Shown here: in pieces, positions 1-8,698 of the stretch
Numbering within the stretch: the first letter of the stretch is position 1
Layout: each line of letters opens with the position of its first letter
Origin: CAZDGV01 sp964505195
Lineage (GTDB): Bacteria > Bacteroidota > Bacteroidia > Chitinophagales > Chitinophagaceae
Reading direction: 5' to 3'
DNA: 64,000 nucleotides
NCBI GenBank assembly: GCA_964505195.1
Contig: CAZDGV010000006.1
Coordinates: forward strand, 1 to 64,000
Made by a program: the position numbers and the translations under genes
Notes under the pieces: model-generated
What the model was told of the DNA's origin: nothing
Seen by the model: only the letters and a program-made list of their open reading frames with translations
Databases searched by the model: none

Positions 1-2
1 TA

Positions 3-989
3 CTGATCATTATTCCATACTACCTCAAATGGATTGATTTTCACAGTTTCATTCGACTTTTTGCTTTCACCTATTTAGGCATTGCCTTGATTTTATTTTT
101 CTGGCTACGCGTAAAAGGTGAGCTGAAATTCAGTTTCCAGATAAGTAAGGTTACCCAACGCTACAGAAAAAAAATGCTCATGCTCGCTGTATACACTTAC
201 GCAGGGGTGATCATTAGCATGTTAGCGCAGAGCTTAGACAGTATTTTTATTGCAAGCCTGAAAGGACTGGACCTGGCAGGTGTTTTTAATTTGGCAGCTT
301 ATATTGCCAATCTGATTCAGGTACCACAACGCAGTGTGATTTCCGTAACCACTCCTCTGCTTTCAAAAGCATGGAAAGATAAAAATCTGCAAGAGATCAG
401 TCGCATTTACAACCGTAGCTCCATCAACCTATTGGCCTTAGCGCTGTTCATCTTCGGAGGCATTTGGCTCAATATTCATGAAGCTTTTGGACTGCTTGAC
501 ATACGCAGCGATTACAATGCAGGCATCAGCGTGATTTTTATTCTAGCACTTGCAAGAGTAATTGATGCAGGCACGGGCGTAAACAGTCTTATCATCGCTA
601 CTTCCACCTTGTGGCGCTTTGAATTTTTTACCGGTGTGGTGCTGGTATTGCTCATCATTCCTTTGAACTATACGCTCATCAGCGCTTACGGCATTGTAGG
701 ATCGGCATGGAGTAATTTCATTTCTTTCTCCATTTACAACACCATCCGATTATGGTTTATCTGGTATCGTTTTAAACTACAGCCCTTCAGTATCAAAACC
801 TTTTATCTGATTTTGCTCGGCATTGCTGCATACTTCATCAGTTTGTACACTTTTGAAAATCTAACCGGGTGGACCGGCATCATTCTGCGCAGTATATGCT
901 TCAGTATTTTATACCTAGGCGGCATGCTGGCATTGAATATTAGTCCGGATGCACAAGCTTTGGCAAAAACCATTTTCAGGAAAAAGTAG
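3..989 (+). CDS. Polysaccharide/lipid flippase-like membrane protein, 5' end outside window
   Basis: The frame is open from base 3, so the N-terminus lies to the left; about 328 codons are visible. The protein is very hydrophobic, with roughly eight membrane segments joined by short basic loops (for example KAWKDKN and WYRFKLQ). The pattern of helices and the PLLSKAW-type loop fit the C-terminal two thirds of an MviN/Wzx/MATE-type flippase (polysaccharide biosynthesis C-terminal family), which moves lipid-linked sugars across the inner membrane. No sugar-transferase genes are seen to its right, so any glycan cluster must lie to the left. It converges on the NlpC/P60 gene with 2 bases between stops. 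The family is inferred from overall pattern, not from a catalytic motif. Confidence 0.7.
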   Translation: MIIIPYYLKWIDFHSFIRLFAFTYLGIALILFFWLRVKGELKFSFQISKVTQRYRKKMLMLAVYTYAGVIISMLAQSLDSIFIASLKGLDLAGVFNLAAYIANLIQVPQRSVISVTTPLLSKAWKDKNLQEISRIYNRSSINLLALALFIFGGIWLNIHEAFGLLDIRSDYNAGISVIFILALARVIDAGTGVNSLIIATSTLWRFEFFTGVVLVLLIIPLNYTLISAYGIVGSAWSNFISFSIYNTIRLWFIWYRFKLQPFSIKTFYLILLGIAAYFISLYTFENLTGWTGIILRSICFSILYLGGMLALNISPDAQALAKTIFRKK

Positions 990-991
990 CA

Positions 992-1699
992 TTAAGGCTG
1001 CATAGCACTTAAGCTTTGCATCACCCTTCCCGCACCTCGGTAGCGCTTCGACCAGTAATCGTCGGTAAGATCACTGATCATTACCCCGCTTGAAGTGGAT
1101 GCATGTACAAACTTGTTATTATGGAGATAGATGCCAACATGGGTAATGGTACCGCTTCTGCTGTTACTGAAAAACACCAAATCACCCTCTTTTCGCTCTG
1201 CATCATCAATCTGCTGCGCGTAGGTTTTTTGTTCGCGCGATGTACGTGGGAGCTGCAATGAGAATACACCCAGCATAAGGGTTTGCACAAATGCCGAGCA
1301 ATCAATGCCGTTGCGGCTATTTCCGCCCAGTCGATAAGGCGTACCCCACCACTCTTCAATAAAATTGTAGAGCGGCAAATGATCCACATTTTCCACAGGC
1401 ACATCCATACGCATGGCGTATTTGAATTGAAGGGGCGAAAAACCATCCATGCCCTCCGATGGTCCGCTTCCCTTCCACTGTGTTCCCGGAATTTGCGCCA
1501 AACTGGAGCGACCAGAGGTACTTTGCTGGAGCGACTGACTGTTTTTTTCAGCCGATTTAATTTCGATGGGGTCAATAAATCGCAGGGAAGCGCTTGCGCC
1601 ATCTGTAGCACTTGGCGCTGCAGGCCGAAAAGCCTGGCGCAGCGTACTGCAACTGCTCAGCAGGGCCGACAAAAAAAGATATGTCAACAAGCGATTCAT
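992..1699 (-). CDS. NlpC/P60 family cell-wall peptidase, lipoprotein
   Basis: A 235-residue protein starting MNRLLTYLFL with a lipobox ending LLSSC, so probably a lipoprotein. The C-terminal half (about residues 110-225) is an NlpC/P60 domain: the catalytic Cys is in NGIDCSAFVQ, the His in THVGIYLH, followed by a KFVHAS strand. These enzymes cut D-Glu-diamino acid bonds in peptidoglycan stem peptides (endopeptidases of the Spr/YafL type). The start at 1699 is chosen over an upstream in-frame ATG at 1723 because it begins directly at the signal peptide and because a promoter box on the minus strand at 1721-1728 would overlap the longer version. Residues 20-100 are low-complexity Ser/Gln-rich linker. 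Confidence 0.88.
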   Translation of the reverse strand: MNRLLTYLFLSALLSSCSTLRQAFRPAAPSATDGASASLRFIDPIEIKSAEKNSQSLQQSTSGRSSLAQIPGTQWKGSGPSEGMDGFSPLQFKYAMRMDVPVENVDHLPLYNFIEEWWGTPYRLGGNSRNGIDCSAFVQTLMLGVFSLQLPRTSREQKTYAQQIDDAERKEGDLVFFSNSRSGTITHVGIYLHNNKFVHASTSSGVMISDLTDDYWSKRYRGAGRVMQSLSAMQP

Positions 1700-1720
1700 G
1701 GTACCGGATTCAAGGCAGCA

Positions 1721-1728
1721 CAAAGTTA
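1721..1728 (-). promoter_or_regulatory. Bacteroidota -7 box TAACTTTG for the NlpC/P60 gene
   Basis: Matches TAnnTTTG on the minus strand, with the box 21 bases before the ATG at 1699. No convincing -33 element was identified. Confidence 0.6.
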
Positions 1729-1845
1729 AAGCACATGTGCAGTCTGCTCAAAAAAAAGCCAAATTGGCAGTGAATAGATTTTTGCGGTTGTGACTAACTT
1801 TTTTGAAGTCGGTACGTGCGCAAATCCGAAATTTGAAGCTTCGCG

Positions 1846-4800
1846 ATGAGTCAGTTTTCACATCTCCACGTACATACCCAGTATTCCCTGCTCGATGGTG
1901 CCGCCGGCATTGAATCGCTTTATAAAAAAGCGCTGGAAGACAATATGCCCGCTATAGCCATTACCGACCATGGCAATATGTTTGGGGTATTTCAATTTGT
2001 AGCGCAAGCATACAAGCATACCGATGCCGATGGCAAGCCCAAGGTGAAGCCCATTGTTGGATGCGAGTTCTATCTTACCGAAAACCGTCACAGAAAATCC
2101 TTCAGTAAAGAGGAAAGAGATCCGCGCTACCACCAGGTGTTGCTGGCAAAAAATGAAACGGGCTACAAAAACCTGGTAAAGCTCACATCCCTGGGTTTTA
2201 TTGAAGGTATGTACAGTAAATACCCACGGATAGATAAGGAGCTCATCAACCGCTATCATGAGGGGCTGATTGCCACCACCTGCTGCCTGGGGGCCTGGGT
2301 GCCGCAAACCATTATGACCAAGGGCGAGGCAGAGGCAGAAAATGAGTTCAAATGGTGGCTCAACATTTTTCAGGACGATTACTATGTGGAGCTGCAGCGG
2401 CATAAACTGCCGGAGCAGGATCGGGTGAACGAGGTGCTCCTGCGCTTCGCGAAAAAGTATAATGTTAAGGTGATTGCCAGCAACGACTCCCACTATGTGG
2501 AGCAATCCGATTTTAATGCCCACGATATTTTGCTATGCATCAATACCGGGGAAAAGCTATCGACCCCGGCGCTGCGGGAATTCAGCGATGATGATGTAAA
2601 TGTGAAAAACAAACGCTTCGCTTTCCCCAACGATCAGTTTTATTTCAAAAAAACAGATGAAATGAAACTGACTTTCAATGATTTACCTGATGCTATCTAC
2701 AATACTAATGAAATAGTTGATAAGGTTGATTTACTCGACCTTAAACGAGAAATTCTGCTGCCCGCCTTCCCTATTCCTAAGGCATTTCAGCTGCACAGCG
2801 ACGATAATTTGAATCAGTGGGAATATTTGCACCATATTACCTACGAGGGCGCAAAAAATAGATATAGTGAAATTTCAGAAGAGATAAGAGAAAGAATTGA
2901 TTTTGAGCTTTTTACGATAAAGACAATGGGCTTTGCCGGATACTTCCTTATCGTAAGTGATTTCATCCGTGCCGGCAGGGAGCTGGGTGTGTTTGTGGGC
3001 CCTGGAAGAGGTTCAGCAGCAGGCAGCGTGGTGGCTTATTGTATTGGCATTACCAATATCGACCCGATCAAATACAACCTCCTTTTCGAGCGTTTTCTCA
3101 ACCCCGACCGAAAGAGCATGCCGGATATTGACACGGATTTTGATGATGAGGGAAGGCAGAAAGTGATCGACTATGTGGTTGAAAAATATGGAAAGGCACA
3201 GGTAGCACAGATCATCACCTACGGCACCATGGCTGCCAAAATGAGCATTAAGGATGTAGCCCGCGTGATGGATCTCCCCTTAGCAGAAAGCAATGCCCTT
3301 GCAAAGCTGGTACCTGAAAAACCGGGTATATCCCTCAAACGGGTACTACACGCTCCCCTGCAGGGCGAAAAGAGCTTGACGGAAAAGGAAAACCTGAGTC
3401 CGGACGAACTGGAAACCGTTAAAAAAATTCGTCAGGTTTACAAAGGACAAGACCTTGCCGCCAAAGTACTGCACGAAGCGGAAATCCTGGAGGGCTCGGT
3501 GCGCAATACGGGCATCCATGCCGCAGGCATCATCATTGCCCCTAAAGACCTCACCGAGCTTATACCCGTAGCGGTGGCCAAAGACTCCGACCTATGGGTA
3601 ACGCAGATTGAAGGCAGCCAGATTGAAGATGCCGGCGTTATCAAAATGGACTTTCTGGGGCTCAAAACCCTCAGCATCATCCGCAATGCACTGCTCCTGA
3701 TTCAGCAGAATCATGGGGTAAGCATCGATATTGATCAGATTCCGCTCGACGATGAAAAAACCTTTGGGCTCTATCAGCGCGGTGATACCATCGGAACATT
3801 CCAGTTTGAAAGTCCGGGCATGCAGAAATACCTCCGCGATCTGAAGCCGGATAAGTTCGACGATCTCATTGCCATGAACGCCCTCTACCGTCCGGGGCCA
3901 CTGGCCTATATTCCCAATTTCATCGACCGTAAGCACGGCAAGGAAGCCATCGCCTACGACCTTCCCGAAATGGAGGAATACCTGTCGGAAACCTATGGCA
4001 TTACCGTGTATCAGGAGCAGGTGATGCTGCTGGCGCAGAAACTGGGTGGCTTCAGCAAGGGTGATGCTGATGTACTGCGCAAGGCGATGGGTAAGAAACA
4101 AAAATCCACGCTCGACCGCATGAAAAAGCAGTTCGTGGATGGCGCAGCCGCGAAAGGTCACCCGGCCGATAAGCTTGAAAAAATTTGGACCGATTGGGAA
4201 GCATTTGCTCAATACGCTTTCAACAAATCGCACTCCACCTGCTATGCATATGTTGCCTACCAAACGGCCTATCTCAAAGCACACTACCCTGCCGATTATA
4301 TGAGTGCCGTACTAAACAATGCGGGGAGCATCGAAAAAATCACCTTCTTCATGGAGGAGTGCAAACGCATGGGCATACATGTATTGGGGCCTGATATCAA
4401 TGAATCGCAAATAGGTTTTGCGGTAAACAAAGCCGGCGAAATTCGCTTTGGGCTGGGAGGACTGAAAGGCGTTGGTGAAGCTGCCGTAGAAAGCATTATT
4501 GAAGAGCGTGAGAAAAAAGGTCCCTACCGCGATGTATTCGATCTAATCAAACGCATCAACCAACGAACTGTCAATAAAAAATCACTGGAAAGCTTAATCT
4601 ACTCCGGCGCGTTCGACTGTTTCCAGGAATTTCACCGGGCGCAATATTTTCATATTATTCCGGGCGATATGCATACAGCACTGGAGCGCATCATCAGCTT
4701 CGGCAACCGCTATCAAAACAATCTTACCCAAAACAGCAATACACTTTTTGGCGACAGCATGCTTACTGATGTGCCCTTTCCTAAAATTCAAAGCTGCGAG

Positions 4801-5478
4801 GAATGGACGCTTACACAAAAGCTCGATTATGAAAAAGAAGTGACGGGCATGTTCATTAGCGGGCATCCGCTGGATCATTTCAGATTTGAAATCAATTACT
4901 ACAAAATCACTCCGATTACAGATTTCAATGAATTTAAAGACGCCATCAAACTGCATCATAATCCCTTCCAACAATTGCGACTAGCCGGATTGGTAGCAGA
5001 AGCCAATCACCGCATCAGCAAAACGGGAAAACAGTTTGGCATCTTTACATTGGAAGATTATTCCGGCAAAATGGAGCTGGCGCTTTTTGGAGAAGACTAT
5101 GTTCGCTTTAAAGAGCATTTTAAACCAGGCAGCGTTTTATTTGTAACCGGAAACTTTAAAAACAGGTGGAACAAAAACGATGAATTTGATTTTAAAGTTT
5201 CCGGAGTACTGTTGCTGGAAACAGTAAAAAGAACCCTTACCAAACAGCTGATCATTGAAACGGATCCAAGATTTCTCACGCTTGATGTGGTGCAGTTTTT
5301 TGAGCAGAACATCCGCAAAAACCCGGGTCGCTCCGTATTTAAATTACAGCTGACTGACCCCACTGAAAATCTGCGTGTAAAAATGCAGACCCTTGAAAAG
5401 GGCTTTGAAATGAACGATGATATGGCACATTTTTTAATGAACCGTCCCGACCTGGAAGTACAGGTGATTAGTACCTGA
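1846..5478 (+). CDS. dnaE: DNA polymerase III alpha subunit
   Basis: A 1210-residue replicative polymerase. The N-terminal PHP domain begins HLHVHTQYSLLDG; the metal-binding positions seen in intact PHP domains are present (H8, H10, D17, H42 in ITDHGN, E74 in GCEFY, H96 in YHQVLL, a Cys in TTCCLGA, and D/H in NDSHYV). The polymerase core follows, with catalytic aspartates in MPDIDTDFDD and in KMDFLGLKTL, the GPGRGSAAGS loop, then a helix-hairpin-helix region (RFGLGGLKGVGEAAV) and an OB fold near residue 1070 (LAGLVAEANHRISKTGKQFG). Length and order fit the DnaE1 class. The complete PHP site suggests that this subunit could carry its own proofreading exonuclease, as in Thermus and Mycobacterium DnaE; that is an inference. 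The gene stands alone, with no dnaQ or clamp-loader gene beside it. Confidence 0.98.
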   Translation: MSQFSHLHVHTQYSLLDGAAGIESLYKKALEDNMPAIAITDHGNMFGVFQFVAQAYKHTDADGKPKVKPIVGCEFYLTENRHRKSFSKEERDPRYHQVLLAKNETGYKNLVKLTSLGFIEGMYSKYPRIDKELINRYHEGLIATTCCLGAWVPQTIMTKGEAEAENEFKWWLNIFQDDYYVELQRHKLPEQDRVNEVLLRFAKKYNVKVIASNDSHYVEQSDFNAHDILLCINTGEKLSTPALREFSDDDVNVKNKRFAFPNDQFYFKKTDEMKLTFNDLPDAIYNTNEIVDKVDLLDLKREILLPAFPIPKAFQLHSDDNLNQWEYLHHITYEGAKNRYSEISEEIRERIDFELFTIKTMGFAGYFLIVSDFIRAGRELGVFVGPGRGSAAGSVVAYCIGITNIDPIKYNLLFERFLNPDRKSMPDIDTDFDDEGRQKVIDYVVEKYGKAQVAQIITYGTMAAKMSIKDVARVMDLPLAESNALAKLVPEKPGISLKRVLHAPLQGEKSLTEKENLSPDELETVKKIRQVYKGQDLAAKVLHEAEILEGSVRNTGIHAAGIIIAPKDLTELIPVAVAKDSDLWVTQIEGSQIEDAGVIKMDFLGLKTLSIIRNALLLIQQNHGVSIDIDQIPLDDEKTFGLYQRGDTIGTFQFESPGMQKYLRDLKPDKFDDLIAMNALYRPGPLAYIPNFIDRKHGKEAIAYDLPEMEEYLSETYGITVYQEQVMLLAQKLGGFSKGDADVLRKAMGKKQKSTLDRMKKQFVDGAAAKGHPADKLEKIWTDWEAFAQYAFNKSHSTCYAYVAYQTAYLKAHYPADYMSAVLNNAGSIEKITFFMEECKRMGIHVLGPDINESQIGFAVNKAGEIRFGLGGLKGVGEAAVESIIEEREKKGPYRDVFDLIKRINQRTVNKKSLESLIYSGAFDCFQEFHRAQYFHIIPGDMHTALERIISFGNRYQNNLTQNSNTLFGDSMLTDVPFPKIQSCEEWTLTQKLDYEKEVTGMFISGHPLDHFRFEINYYKITPITDFNEFKDAIKLHHNPFQQLRLAGLVAEANHRISKTGKQFGIFTLEDYSGKMELALFGEDYVRFKEHFKPGSVLFVTGNFKNRWNKNDEFDFKVSGVLLLETVKRTLTKQLIIETDPRFLTLDVVQFFEQNIRKNPGRSVFKLQLTDPTENLRVKMQTLEKGFEMNDDMAHFLMNRPDLEVQVIST

Positions 5479-5578
5479 GCCGGCTGCTAAAGCGACAGCA
5501 GGGCTGCTTGGAAAGAACAGATTAATGACATTTTGTGCACAACATATAGCAAATGATCCTTCGTTCGGGGAATGGAAT

Positions 5579-5586
5579 TAAATTTG
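5579..5586 (+). promoter_or_regulatory. -7 box TAAATTTG for trxA
   Basis: Exact TAnnTTTG match 30 bases before the chosen trxA ATG at 5617. It lies inside the longer in-frame reading that would start at 5572, which argues for the shorter protein. Confidence 0.6.
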
Positions 5587-5616
5587 CATCTTTCCAATTC
5601 TAATAAAAAAAATCAT

Positions 5617-5934
5617 ATGGCACTTACATTAACAGATGGCAATTTTAAGGAAACCGTAATCGACTCGGGAAAACTTAGCGTAGTAGATTTTTGGGCAGAA
5701 TGGTGCGGACCTTGTCGTGCCATCGGACCCGTTATTGAAGACCTCGCAAAGGAATTTGAAGGTAAAGTGAATGTAGGAAAAGTGAATGTGGATGAAAATC
5801 CGCAAGTGAGTATGAACTATGGCATTACTTCTATTCCTGCGATTCTGTTTTTCAAAAACGGACAAGTGGTAGATAAGCTGGTAGGTGCGCAACCCAAAGC
5901 CAATTTTGTAAAGAAGATTGAACAGCACCTTTAA
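5617..5934 (+). CDS. trxA: Thioredoxin
   Basis: A 105-residue protein of standard thioredoxin length. The redox motif WCGPC sits in FWAEWCGPCRAIGP, and the cis-Pro loop is in SIPAILFF. It reduces disulfides of cytoplasmic proteins, normally with electrons from thioredoxin reductase (not in this window). The start MALTLTDGNF is chosen because it matches the usual N-terminus and follows the promoter box at 5579-5586. It has its own strong terminator, so it is a single-gene unit. Confidence 0.96.
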   Translation: MALTLTDGNFKETVIDSGKLSVVDFWAEWCGPCRAIGPVIEDLAKEFEGKVNVGKVNVDENPQVSMNYGITSIPAILFFKNGQVVDKLVGAQPKANFVKKIEQHL

Positions 5935-5958
5935 CAAAAGGCCGTTTCAAATAAGCTG

Positions 5959-5983
5959 ATCCCCTCCTCCGGAGGGGATTTTT
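5959..5983 (+). terminator. Rho-independent terminator of trxA
   Basis: A 9-bp stem ATCCCCTCC / GGAGGGGAT with a 3-base loop followed by TTTTT. It overlaps the last codon of the convergent nupG-like gene. Confidence 0.85.
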
Positions 5984-7241
5984 AATGTGCAGCATTTGTA
6001 AGCGTTCCGCGCTCGTGCTTATGTTTAAAAAGCAACAGAAAGAGCGCCGACACCACCAGCGCATAACCGGCAAAAGCAAGCCAGATGCTACTCCAATCTT
6101 TCATACCATCGGGCAGCATAAAATAGCGGTCAATGATTATGCCGCTGAGATAACTTCCTAAAAAAGCGCCTACCCCATTGGTCATCATCATAAACAAACC
6201 TTGCGCACTGGAGCGTATGCTGGTATCAGTGGTGGTTTCCACAAAAAGCGATCCCGAAATATTGAAGAAGTCGAATGCCATGCCGTAAACAATGCAAGAT
6301 AAAATGATGAATACGGTTCCCAATGCGGATGGATCGCTCCAGGCAAAAAGACCAAAACGCAACACCCATGCAAGCATTGCAAAAAGCATTACGTTTTTAA
6401 TACCAAAGCGATGAAGGAAAAACGGAATCGTGAGGATAAACAGCGTTTCGGAAATCTGCGAAACCGATAAAACGATGGTGGAATATTTTACCACAAAGGC
6501 ATCCGCATATTGCGGTTGATTTTTGAAATCGTCGAGAAAAGCATCACCATACATATTGGTGAGCTGTAGCGCTGCGCCCAACAACAGAGAGAAAAAGAAA
6601 AACAAGGCCATCTTATACTGGCCCAGTAATTTAAATGCCTGCAAGCCCAGTTGCGATACCCAGCCGGCACCCTTTTCAATTTTTCGCTCTGGTTTACATG
6701 CCGGCAAAGTGAATGAAAATATACCCAGCAGAATGGCTGCTACCGCACCAATGATAAATTGATTGGCATTCGCCTTGCTGCCGGTAAGATTGGTCGTCCA
6801 CATCGCCACAATAAAACCGATGGTTCCCCAAACGCGTACCGGTGGAAATGCCTTTACAACATCGTAATTATTATTCTTCAAAATGGTATAAGCAATCGAA
6901 TAGGAAAGCGCTATGGTAGGCATGTAAAAAATCATCGCTGTGAATACCACATAATACAGCGTATCAGGATCATTTACCTGGGGCACAAAAAACAGTACGA
7001 TGCCGTAACAAATATGAAGTAATCCATAAAGCTTCTCTGCATTTAGCCATTTATCTGCAATAATGCCAATGATTGGCGGCATGAAAATGGAAGATAGCGC
7101 CAGGGTAGAAAAAATGGCACCAAATTGAGCACCTGTCCACCCCTTGGCATTAAAACAATAAGTGCCAATGGTTATGAGCCATGCACCCCACACGAAGAAC
7201 TGGAAAAAAGTCATGATGATAAGTCGGAGCCGAACGTTCAT
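5982..7241 (-). CDS. MFS transporter, nucleoside:H+ symporter (NupG/XapB-like)
   Basis: A 419-residue, 12-helix permease. The N-terminus (LIIMTFFQFFVWGAW) and the GIIADKW loop after helix 2 are typical of the nucleoside:H+ symporter family (NupG, XapB). It would import nucleosides with protons across the inner membrane. ATG at 7241 is used; the codon two positions upstream is TTG. No nucleosidase or kinase gene is adjacent, so the substrate cannot be set from context. The gene is convergent with trxA and divergent from mqnE. Confidence 0.85.
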   Translation of the reverse strand: MNVRLRLIIMTFFQFFVWGAWLITIGTYCFNAKGWTGAQFGAIFSTLALSSIFMPPIIGIIADKWLNAEKLYGLLHICYGIVLFFVPQVNDPDTLYYVVFTAMIFYMPTIALSYSIAYTILKNNNYDVVKAFPPVRVWGTIGFIVAMWTTNLTGSKANANQFIIGAVAAILLGIFSFTLPACKPERKIEKGAGWVSQLGLQAFKLLGQYKMALFFFFSLLLGAALQLTNMYGDAFLDDFKNQPQYADAFVVKYSTIVLSVSQISETLFILTIPFFLHRFGIKNVMLFAMLAWVLRFGLFAWSDPSALGTVFIILSCIVYGMAFDFFNISGSLFVETTTDTSIRSSAQGLFMMMTNGVGAFLGSYLSGIIIDRYFMLPDGMKDWSSIWLAFAGYALVVSALFLLLFKHKHERGTLTNAAH

Positions 7242-7391
7242 AAGCAATCTTTAATGGGTTCAGTTAGATATGCAATATGCGGTGAAAGTTAATGGTTTTT
7301 TACACCCGATCACCATTCCATACCAAGCAGTTTTCAACAGTCAAATACAGTTTTGTGCATGCAAGACAGACAACCCTAACCGGAACCGCAA

Positions 7392-7399
7392 TATCTTTG
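7392..7399 (+). promoter_or_regulatory. -7 box TATCTTTG for mqnE
   Basis: Exact consensus match, 80 bases before the ATG at 7480. The long leader is unusual for this window, where most boxes lie 3-33 bases from the start. Confidence 0.55.
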
Positions 7400-7479
7400 C
7401 ACAAACCGCATCAACATTAGAACCTATTGCGCATGCTGATGTTATATTATTGCAGATTTTACGAAAAATAATACGCTCC

Positions 7480-8649
7480 ATGATAACAGGTATTGAAAAT
7501 ATAACAGCCAACGAAACACTGTCTGCACCCCTCAAAAAGATCGCTGAAAGCATCTATCGGGGAGAACGCATCGATGATGAAGCCTGCATGGTTCTTTTTC
7601 AGGAAGGCAGTCTTTCATTCCTAGGTGCACTGGCCAACCATGTGCGTGAAAAAAAGCATGGACAAAAAACCTATTTCAACCGCAACTTTCATATCGAGCC
7701 CACCAATGTTTGCGTTTTTAGCTGCAAGTTCTGCTCTTATTCTCGCTTGTATGCCCACAGAGAAGAAGGCTGGGAACTTAGCATTGAGCAAATGGTAGAA
7801 AAAGTGCAGCAATACGATGGCAAGCCGGTAACCGAAGTACATATTGTTGGTGGCGTTCATCCCAAGATGGATCTAAACTTCTTTGGAGCACTTTTAAAAG
7901 CCATCAAAACACATCGTCCTGATTTACACATCAAGGCCTTCACCGCAGTGGAGTATGATTACATGTTCCGCAAGGCAAAAGTTTCGGTGGAAGAAGGATT
8001 GAAAACTTTGATTGAAGCAGGCTTAAACAGTATACCAGGCGGGGGTGCAGAAATATTTCACCCTGAAATCAGAGAAAAAATCTGTGCCGATAAAGTAGAT
8101 GGAGCAGGTTGGCTGAATATTCATGAAACGGCACACAAGCTAGGCTTACATTCCAATGCTACCATGCTATATGGTCATATTGAATCATATGAGCATCGCA
8201 TAGATCATATGCGCAAACTGCGTGATTTACAAGATCGCACGGGTGGCTTCAACACCTTTATACCGCTCAAGTTCAGGAATATGGATAATGACATGAGCAA
8301 TATTCCCGAGTGCAGCATTATTGAGGATATGAAGATGTATGCCGTAGCTAGAATTTACCTCGATAATTTCCCGCACCTGAAAGCCTACTGGCCCATGCTA
8401 GGCAGGCATAATGCACAGCTAAGTCTATCTTTTGGCGTAAACGATATCGACGGCACGATTGACGACAGTACCAAAATTTATTCCATGGCAGGCAGTGAGG
8501 AACAAAGACCAGAGATGAGCACAATGGAATTGGTACAACTGATTAAACAAGCGCGTCGTCAGCCCATTGAAAGAGATACGCTCTACGGAGAAATCAGAGA
8601 TTTTAGCGATGTTGTTTTTACAGAAGAAGGAACCTTTTCTGAAAATTAA
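7480..8649 (+). CDS. mqnE: Aminofutalosine synthase, radical SAM
   Basis: A 389-residue radical SAM enzyme. The cluster motif CxxxCxxC is in NVCVFSCKFCSYSR (about residue 78), preceded by FNRNFHIEPT, which is typical of the MqnE/MqnC/CofH group; EVHIVGGVHP and PGGGAEIF are further family marks. MqnE joins carboxyvinyloxybenzoate to adenosine to make 6-amino-6-deoxyfutalosine in the futalosine route to menaquinone. MqnC is the nearest alternative; length and the THE/GGGAEI pattern favour MqnE. The start at 7480 is chosen because it follows the promoter box at 7392-7399 and because upstream in-frame sequence has no family resemblance. No other mqn gene is in the window. Confidence 0.88.
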   Translation: MITGIENITANETLSAPLKKIAESIYRGERIDDEACMVLFQEGSLSFLGALANHVREKKHGQKTYFNRNFHIEPTNVCVFSCKFCSYSRLYAHREEGWELSIEQMVEKVQQYDGKPVTEVHIVGGVHPKMDLNFFGALLKAIKTHRPDLHIKAFTAVEYDYMFRKAKVSVEEGLKTLIEAGLNSIPGGGAEIFHPEIREKICADKVDGAGWLNIHETAHKLGLHSNATMLYGHIESYEHRIDHMRKLRDLQDRTGGFNTFIPLKFRNMDNDMSNIPECSIIEDMKMYAVARIYLDNFPHLKAYWPMLGRHNAQLSLSFGVNDIDGTIDDSTKIYSMAGSEEQRPEMSTMELVQLIKQARRQPIERDTLYGEIRDFSDVVFTEEGTFSEN

Positions 8650-8698
8650 ATCTTCTGGCGAAGAGCAAGCAAGAGGCTTTAAAGATTGCTTTGAAATA

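Noticed and set aside
1858..2523. A 221-codon frame antisense to dnaE.
   Set aside because: It lies wholly within the PHP region of dnaE and has no promoter, signal or recognisable motif.
7400..7479. 80-base leader of mqnE, considered as a riboswitch.
   Set aside because: No recognisable aptamer core or stable stem could be seen; the length could simply reflect a wrongly chosen -7 box.
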